Assembly (NCBI GenBank): GCA_002296055.1
Contig: DBHE01000128.1
Coordinates: 1-19,575 of the forward strand
Direction of reading: 5' to 3'
Source: Pseudomonadaceae bacterium UBA836
Lineage (GTDB): Bacteria > Pseudomonadota > Gammaproteobacteria > Pseudomonadales > Pseudomonadaceae
Length of the DNA stretch: 19,575 nucleotides
Made by a program: the position numbers and the translations under genes. Numbering within the stretch: the stretch's first letter is position 1; each line of letters begins with the position of its first letter. Below, in pieces: positions 14,767-19,575 of this stretch. The notes beneath the pieces are model-generated. The model was given only the letters and a program-made list of their open reading frames with translations, did not search any database and had not been told where the DNA came from.

Positions 14767-16230
14767 ATGTCTGCACCGTCCCGTCTTGCCGAACCCCGCC
14801 TGTTTCGCCAGCAATGTCTGGTTGCTGGTAGCTGGATCGACGCCAGCGATGGCGCCTCCATCGAGGTAGATAACCCGGCCAGCGGCGAGATTATCGGCAG
14901 CGTGCCCAGCCTGAGCGAAGCTCAGCTTAATGATTGCATCGCCCAGGCCGACAAGGCCTTTGCCAGCTGGCGCAAGACCACCGCGCTGGAACGCGCCGAT
15001 CTGCTGATGCGCTGGTACGACCTGATGCTCAAGCACCGCGAGGACATTGCCAGCCTGATGACGCTGGAGCAGGGCAAGCCATTAGTTGAATCACGCGGTG
15101 AGGTGGATTACGCCGCCTCCTTTATCCGCTGGTTTGCCGAGGAAGCACGCCGGGTATACGGCGAGACCATTCCCGGTGCCAAGCCCGGGCAGCATATCGT
15201 GGTGACCCGCCAGCCGATTGGTGTGACGGCCGCGATCACCCCCTGGAATTTCCCGGCAGCGATGATTACGCGCAAGGCCGGCGCCGCGCTGGCTGCCGGT
15301 TGCTCGATGATCGTCAAACCCGCCAGCGCCACACCCTTTACCGCGCTGGCGCTGGGTGTACTGGCCGAAGAGGCGGGTATTCCGGCCGGTGTGTTCAACG
15401 TGGTCACCGGCAAGGCGTCGATGATCAGTGATGTGCTGACCAGCAGCGAGACGGTGCGCAAGCTGAGCTTTACCGGCTCGACCAGCGTCGGCAGTCAGCT
15501 GATGGCCCAATGTGCCGAGCATGTGCAAAAGGTGTCGCTGGAGCTGGGCGGCAACGCGCCTTTTATCGTCTTTGACGACGCTGATCTGGACCGCGCAGTG
15601 GAAGGCGCCATGGTCAGTAAGTTCCGCAATACCGGGCAGACCTGCGTGTGCGCCAACCGCTTTCTGGTGCAGAGCGGTGTGCATGACCGCTTTGTCGAGA
15701 AGCTGGCCGAGGCCATGGGCAAACTCAAGCTGGGTGACGGTTTTGAAGAGGGCGTAACCCAGTCTGCGCTGATCAACCGGGCAGCGGTGCAAAAGGTGCA
15801 GGAGCACTTTGACGATGCGCTGGCCAAGGGCGCCAAGCATGTTGCTGGCGCATCACCCGGCGAGGCCAAAGGCAACTACGTGGAGCCGGTGCTGGTGACT
15901 GGCGTGACCCCGGACATGCAGGTGTGCGCTGATGAAACCTTTGGTCCGTTGGCGGCGGTGATTCGCTTCGACAGTGAGGAGCAGGCCATCGAGCTGGCCA
16001 ACGACACGCCCTATGGGCTGGCAGCCTACTTCTACAGCACCAACATTCACCGCGTCTGGCGCGTTGCCGATGCGCTGGAAGCCGGCATTATCGGCGTCAA
16101 CGAAGGTGCCGTCTCCAATGCGGCCGCACCCTTCGGCGGGGTCAAGGCCAGCGGTCTGGGCCGCGAGGGCTCACGTCACGGGCTGGATGAGTACACCGAA
16201 ATCAAGTACCTGTGCATGGGTGGGGAATAA
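14767..16230 (+). CDS. NAD(P)-dependent succinate-semialdehyde dehydrogenase-type aldehyde dehydrogenase
   Basis: This 487-residue enzyme is of the GabD type and oxidises a carboxylated semialdehyde to the acid. Visible landmarks are TPWNFPAAM (N161), VKPASATP (K184), FTGSTSVG (cofactor loop), LELGGNAP (general base E259), FRNTGQTCVCANRF (nucleophile C293, with a nearby C295) and the C-terminal PFGGVKASGLGREGSRHG. EQGKPLVESRGEV and the FRNTGQTC context fit succinate-semialdehyde and glutarate-semialdehyde dehydrogenases. The exact substrate in this operon is unknown, so the symbol gabD is withheld. The ATG at 14767 has a full AGGAGG 5 bases upstream; the in-frame TTG at 14749 is rejected. The next gene begins 3 bases after the stop. 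Confidence 0.92.
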   Translation: MSAPSRLAEPRLFRQQCLVAGSWIDASDGASIEVDNPASGEIIGSVPSLSEAQLNDCIAQADKAFASWRKTTALERADLLMRWYDLMLKHREDIASLMTLEQGKPLVESRGEVDYAASFIRWFAEEARRVYGETIPGAKPGQHIVVTRQPIGVTAAITPWNFPAAMITRKAGAALAAGCSMIVKPASATPFTALALGVLAEEAGIPAGVFNVVTGKASMISDVLTSSETVRKLSFTGSTSVGSQLMAQCAEHVQKVSLELGGNAPFIVFDDADLDRAVEGAMVSKFRNTGQTCVCANRFLVQSGVHDRFVEKLAEAMGKLKLGDGFEEGVTQSALINRAAVQKVQEHFDDALAKGAKHVAGASPGEAKGNYVEPVLVTGVTPDMQVCADETFGPLAAVIRFDSEEQAIELANDTPYGLAAYFYSTNIHRVWRVADALEAGIIGVNEGAVSNAAAPFGGVKASGLGREGSRHGLDEYTEIKYLCMGGE

Positions 16231-16233
16231 GCT

Positions 16234-17364
16234 ATGGCTGAGCCACGGCGCATCGCCCTGATGCCCGGCGACGGCATCGGCCAGGAGGTGATGGTCGCCG
16301 CTGCCGAGGTGCTGCAGGCGCTGGATAAGCAAGCGCCACTGGGCCTGACCTGGGATTGGCTGGAGTGGCCCTCGACCGACTGGCATCGGCGGCATGGCGA
16401 GATGATGCCCGCCGATGCCATGACCCAGGTGCAGGCCTACGACGCGCTGCTGATGGGCGCGCTGGGCGATCCGGGGCCGCTCAGTGATGCAAACCGCTAC
16501 TGCCTGCCCGACAGTGTTTCGCTGTCGCCGCTGCTGCAGTTTCGCAAGGGGCTGGGGCTGTGGGCCTGCGAGCGGCCCGCGCGGCTGCTGCCTGGCGCGC
16601 CCCAGTATCTGGCAGACCCGCGCGCCGCCGAGGTCGACATGCTGGTGATTCGTGAAAACAGCGAGGGCGAGTACGTCAATCAGGGCGGGCGCCTGCACCG
16701 GGGCACGGCCGATGAAGTGGCCACCCAGCTGGAGGTGTTCACCCGGCGCGCCACCCAGCGGCTGATCCGCCATGCTTTTGTCCGCGCCCGTGAGCGGCTG
16801 GAGGCGCGGGGTGCCGATGCGCGGCACTTTCACTGCGCAGACAAGGGCCGTGCTGGTGCACAGGTATGCCTGATTACCAAGCGCAACGCTCAGCCCTACT
16901 GGGGCGATATGTACACCGAGGTGTTTGCCGAGATTGCCGCCGAATTCCCGGAAATAGGCGTGCACCATGAGCTGGTCGATGCGGCTTGCATGAAGTTTGT
17001 GCAGTGCCCCTGGACCTTCGACGTGGTGGTGGCGAGCAACTTGCATGGAGACATTCTGACGGATCTGGCCGCTGTGCTATCGGGTGGACTGGGGCTGGCG
17101 CCGTCTTGCAATATCAACCCGGACAGCCGTGCCATGCCCGCGCTGTTCGAACCCACACATGGCAGCGCGCCGGATATCGCCGGTCAGGGGCTTGCAAACC
17201 CTGCTGCCATGCTGCTCACCACAGCCCTGATGCTGGACTGGGTGGGCTGCGCACAGGCTGCCGAACGCCTGCGCCAAGCGGTTGCCAAGGATCTGGCGAC
17301 CACAGCTGGCCAACGGCGGACCTGTCGGGATGTGACTGCTGGCGTGATTGCCGCGCTGCAGTAA
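16234..17364 (+). CDS. Isocitrate/isopropylmalate dehydrogenase-family beta-decarboxylating dehydrogenase (tartrate/D-malate type)
   Basis: This 376-residue enzyme is expected to oxidise and often decarboxylate a 2-hydroxy dicarboxylic acid using NAD. It has IALMPGDGIGQEV at the N-terminus, VIRENSEGEYVNQGGR (residues about 138-153), the catalytic Lys candidate K216 in ITKRNA, metal ligands D249, D273 and D277 in VDA and VVASNLHGDILTDL, and the cofactor signature LFEPTHGSAPDIAGQGLANP. The ENSEGEY and wide active-site pattern are nearest to tartrate dehydrogenase/D-malate dehydrogenase. Two oddities are a poorly conserved substrate arginine region (QFRKGLGLWACERPARLLPG) and an extra stretch before the catalytic Lys (CADKGRAGAQVCLITK), so the substrate may be unusual. 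Translation is probably coupled to the dehydrogenase upstream. Confidence 0.9.
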   Translation: MAEPRRIALMPGDGIGQEVMVAAAEVLQALDKQAPLGLTWDWLEWPSTDWHRRHGEMMPADAMTQVQAYDALLMGALGDPGPLSDANRYCLPDSVSLSPLLQFRKGLGLWACERPARLLPGAPQYLADPRAAEVDMLVIRENSEGEYVNQGGRLHRGTADEVATQLEVFTRRATQRLIRHAFVRARERLEARGADARHFHCADKGRAGAQVCLITKRNAQPYWGDMYTEVFAEIAAEFPEIGVHHELVDAACMKFVQCPWTFDVVVASNLHGDILTDLAAVLSGGLGLAPSCNINPDSRAMPALFEPTHGSAPDIAGQGLANPAAMLLTTALMLDWVGCAQAAERLRQAVAKDLATTAGQRRTCRDVTAGVIAALQ

Positions 17365-17383
17365 ATCCCGCTCGCGTGTCAGG

Positions 17384-17429
17384 ACTCGCTCTGCGAGTTG
17401 CTGGCCGATCAGACTCGGGCTTCGGCCCG
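17384..17429 (+). other. Two small hairpins between operon genes 2 and 3
   Basis: In the 82-base gap ahead of the aminotransferase, ACTCGC (17384-17389) pairs with GCGAGT (17393-17398), and CGGGC (17416-17420) pairs with GCCCG (17425-17429) around a TTCG tetraloop. Neither has a T-run. They may be RNA processing or stability elements that set the relative expression of the downstream genes. Confidence 0.4.
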
Positions 17430-17446
17430 CCGAAAGGACAGGAGAG

Positions 17447-18706
17447 ATGGCTATGCACCATTTGTCACCGCTGCTCAAGCAGGCCAGCCAGGTCTGTGTC
17501 GATCACGGCGAAGGCAGCTGGCTGGTCGATACCGAAGGTCGGCGCTATCTGGACTTCACCTCCGGCATCGGTGTGACCAGCACCGGCCATTGCCACCCCA
17601 CCGTGGTCGCCGCCGCCCAAGAGCAGGTTGGCCGCGTCATTCACGCCCAGTACACCACGGTTGCTCACCGGCCCATGCTGGAACTGACCGATGCGTTGGC
17701 CGAACGTATGCCCGAGGGCATCGACTCGGTGGCCTTCGCCAATTCCGGCTCCGAGTCGGTAGAAGCGGCGCTGCGCCTAGCACGCCAGGCCACCGGGCGG
17801 GCCAATATCATCGTCTTTGACGGGGGCTTTCATGGCCGCACCATGGCGGCCGCCTCCCTTACCACCTCCGGCACCAAGGTGCGCACCGGTTTTCACCCGA
17901 TGATGGCCGGGGTTGAAGTGTCGCCCTTTCCGCACGCCTACCGCTACGGCTGGAGCGAGGAGCAGGCCACCGAGTTTGCCCTGCGCGAGCTTGACCATAT
18001 TCTGAAGACCCGCACCGCGCCCAGTGATACCGCCGCCATGCTGATTGAGCCGGTGCAGGGCGAGTTCGGCTACTACCCGGCCAACACAGCCTTTATGCAG
18101 GGGCTGGCCGAGCGCTGCCGACAGCACGGCATCTTGCTGATCTGCGACGAGATCCAGGCCGGTTACGGCCGCACCGGGCGGTTCTGGAGCCACAACCATT
18201 TTGACGTTACCCCGGATATCGTGATCACCGCCAAGGGGCTGGCCAGCGGTTTTCCGCTGTCGGCCATTGCGGCCTCTGAATCGCTGATGAGCAAGGGGTT
18301 GGCAGGCTCCCAAGGCGGCACCTATGGCGCCAACGCCGTGGCCTGCGCCGCAGCCCTGGCGACGCTGGAAGTGATCGACAAGGAACAGCTGGTGGCCAAC
18401 GCGGCGGAGCAGGGTGGGCTACTCACCGAGCGCCTGCAGGGCCTGCAGCAGCGCTTCCCGATGATAGATACCTTGCGCGGCAAGGGGCTGATGCAAGGCA
18501 TGGAGATTGCCGACGATCACCGCACGCCGCGTGGCGATCTGGCCGCACGTCTGACCAGCGCCGCAGAGGCCGAAGGCTTGCTGCTGCTGCGCTGCGGTAC
18601 CGAGGGGCAAATCGTCCGCTGGTTGCCGCCACTGACGGTCAGTAGCGCCGAAATTGACGAAGCGGTCGCTCGCTTCGCCCGCGCGGCGCAGCAGGTGGCT
18701 GCGTGA
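17447..18706 (+). CDS. Class III (omega-amino acid type) PLP-dependent aminotransferase
   Basis: This 419-residue enzyme belongs to the group of GABA, beta-alanine, ornithine and 5-aminovalerate aminotransferases. Visible are the phosphate-binding NSGSESVEAALRLAR (residues about 99-113), GGFHGRTMAA, EPVQGEFGY, ICDEIQAGYGRTGRFW with the PLP ring-binding D234, and the Schiff-base lysine K263 in VITAKGLASGFPL. QGGTYGANAVACAAALATL follows. The family normally moves an amino group from a terminal amine to 2-oxoglutarate or pyruvate and gives a semialdehyde, a fit with the dehydrogenase two genes upstream. Two starts are close: ATG 17447 (AAGGA at 8 bases) and ATG 17453 (AGGAG at 8 bases). Its TGA overlaps the GTG of the next gene. 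Confidence 0.93.
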   Translation: MAMHHLSPLLKQASQVCVDHGEGSWLVDTEGRRYLDFTSGIGVTSTGHCHPTVVAAAQEQVGRVIHAQYTTVAHRPMLELTDALAERMPEGIDSVAFANSGSESVEAALRLARQATGRANIIVFDGGFHGRTMAAASLTTSGTKVRTGFHPMMAGVEVSPFPHAYRYGWSEEQATEFALRELDHILKTRTAPSDTAAMLIEPVQGEFGYYPANTAFMQGLAERCRQHGILLICDEIQAGYGRTGRFWSHNHFDVTPDIVITAKGLASGFPLSAIAASESLMSKGLAGSQGGTYGANAVACAAALATLEVIDKEQLVANAAEQGGLLTERLQGLQQRFPMIDTLRGKGLMQGMEIADDHRTPRGDLAARLTSAAEAEGLLLLRCGTEGQIVRWLPPLTVSSAEIDEAVARFARAAQQVAA

Positions 18707-19575
18707 CACGGATTCTGGTGCTGGTCGCCCCCGGTGAGGAGCCCTTGCCGGGGCTTGATGACTTGCCCACCACGGTGGAGCTGCGCACGGTCAGCGATGA
18801 GGCTGATTTGCGCGTGCACCTGCCGCAGACCGATGTGCTGGTGGTGACCGACTTTCGCACCGGGTTGCTCGAAGGCTGCTGGCCAGCGGAGCACAGCATT
18901 CGTTGGGTGCACGCCACCAGCGCCGGGGTCGATGCCTTGATGTTTCCGGCGCTGTGGGACAGCGATGTGCTGCTCACCAATGCTCGAGGGGTGTTTGATC
19001 TGGGCATTGCCGAGTATGTGCTGGGCGCGGTGCTGATGCATGCCAAGGACAGCCTCGGCAACCTGCGGCTGCAACGTCAGCACCAGTGGCAGCACCGCGA
19101 AACCGCGCTGGCCGCGCGTCAGCAGGCCTTGGTTATCGGTGCCGGCTCAATCGGCAGCGAAGTGGCCAGGCTGCTGGCGGCACTGGATATCGAGGTGACC
19201 GGCATCGCCCGCACGGCGCGCGAGGCGCCGCACTTTACCCGCGTTCTGGCCAGCGACCAGCTGGATGCGGTGTTGCCCGAGGCTGACGTGGTGATCATCA
19301 CCGCGCCCCTGACCGAGGACACACGCGGGCTGATTAACCGTGATCGCCTGGCGCTGATGCGCCGCGAGGCGCTACTGGTGAATGTCGGCCGTGGCGCGAT
19401 TGTGGTCACCGACGATCTGGTCGACGCCCTTAAGCGTCGTCAGCTCGGCGCTGCGGTACTGGATGTTGTTGACCCTGAGCCACTGCCCGAAGGGCATGCG
19501 CTCTGGGATATGCCCAACGTGATGCTGTCGGCGCACATGGCCGGTGATTTTATCGGCTGGCGCCGCGCGCTGGGT
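18703..19575 (+). CDS. D-2-hydroxyacid dehydrogenase, C-terminus cut by window edge
   Basis: The frame stays open for 291 codons to the edge; a complete member is about 310 residues, so only about 20 are missing. The start is the GTG at 18703-18705, which overlaps the aminotransferase stop (GTGA); the protein begins VTRILVLVAPGEEPLPG. The NAD-binding Rossmann motif is VIGAGSIGSEVARLL (G146, G148, G151), and the catalytic triad is R230 (NVGRGAIV), E259 (DVVDPEPLP) and H278 (LSAHMAGD). This GhrA-like group reduces small 2-oxoacids such as glyoxylate or hydroxypyruvate to D-2-hydroxy acids. It is the fourth gene of the operon. The MAGDFIGWRRAL ending resembles a subfamily often found beside other catabolic genes. 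Confidence 0.92.
   Translation, partial: MTRILVLVAPGEEPLPGLDDLPTTVELRTVSDEADLRVHLPQTDVLVVTDFRTGLLEGCWPAEHSIRWVHATSAGVDALMFPALWDSDVLLTNARGVFDLGIAEYVLGAVLMHAKDSLGNLRLQRQHQWQHRETALAARQQALVIGAGSIGSEVARLLAALDIEVTGIARTAREAPHFTRVLASDQLDAVLPEADVVIITAPLTEDTRGLINRDRLALMRREALLVNVGRGAIVVTDDLVDALKRRQLGAAVLDVVDPEPLPEGHALWDMPNVMLSAHMAGDFIGWRRALG

Noticed and set aside
14536..15036. A 166-codon minus-strand open frame reaching into the 302-base intergenic region
   Set aside because: Most of it is antisense to the aldehyde dehydrogenase N-terminus; the intergenic part runs through the hairpin cluster, and no start signal or motif is seen.
16171..17046. A 291-codon minus-strand open frame opposite the beta-decarboxylating dehydrogenase
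   Set aside because: It spans the junction of two real plus-strand genes and its composition is that of an antisense shadow.

Overview
The window is high-GC gammaproteobacterial chromosome. The OpgG/OpgH pair, a YeeN-type YebC protein, REP-like intergenic palindromes and the codon style all suggest a Pseudomonas-related lineage. A Halopseudomonas-like genome is my guess from protein style, not something shown by the sequence. I see no rRNA, tRNA, CRISPR array, insertion sequence or phage gene. Two genes run off the ends: a YebC-family gene on the left and a D-2-hydroxyacid dehydrogenase gene on the right.

Layout, left to right. (1) Positions 1-345 (-) hold the N-terminal 115 codons of a YebC/PmpR-family protein. 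A divergent DUF1275 membrane protein follows at 505-1167 (+). (2) Positions 1172-8797 (-) are one compact five-gene unit, transcribed leftward: outer-membrane factor lipoprotein, periplasmic adaptor, RND pump, OmpR-type response regulator, sensor histidine kinase. All four junctions overlap, by 4, 8, 1 and 23 bases. Upstream of the first gene is an 11-bp-period direct repeat (CTTAAC-N5-CTTAAC). It resembles a PmrA/QseB-class operator and is a good candidate for the site where the operon's own regulator acts. (3) Positions 8988-9320 (-) encode a small acidic secreted protein, with several strong hairpins upstream of it. (4) Positions 9535-13433 (-) are the osmoregulated periplasmic glucan operon: opgG, then an 82-codon ORF, then an opgH that lacks the long N-terminal cytoplasmic region of the E. 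coli/Pseudomonas proteins. A sigma-E/AlgU-like promoter sits 27-60 bases upstream of opgG. (5) Positions 13566-14021 (+) encode a small two-helix membrane protein that recalls DUF4231/SLATT. A histidine-rich periplasmic DUF4399 protein converges on it (14042-14464, -). (6) A 302-base intergenic region carries three hairpins, one of them REP-like. (7) Positions 14767 to the right edge (+) form a four-enzyme operon: succinate-semialdehyde-type aldehyde dehydrogenase, beta-decarboxylating dehydrogenase of the tartrate/D-malate/isopropylmalate type, class III aminotransferase and D-2-hydroxyacid dehydrogenase.

The left two thirds is therefore dominated by envelope functions: efflux with its own two-component system, periplasmic glucans and small secreted proteins. 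The right third is a catabolic or metabolic operon whose substrate cannot be read from sequence alone. The most interesting items are the overlapping small ORF between opgG and opgH together with the shortened OpgH, the predicted operator of the efflux/two-component unit, the AlgU-like opgG promoter, and the unassigned four-enzyme pathway.
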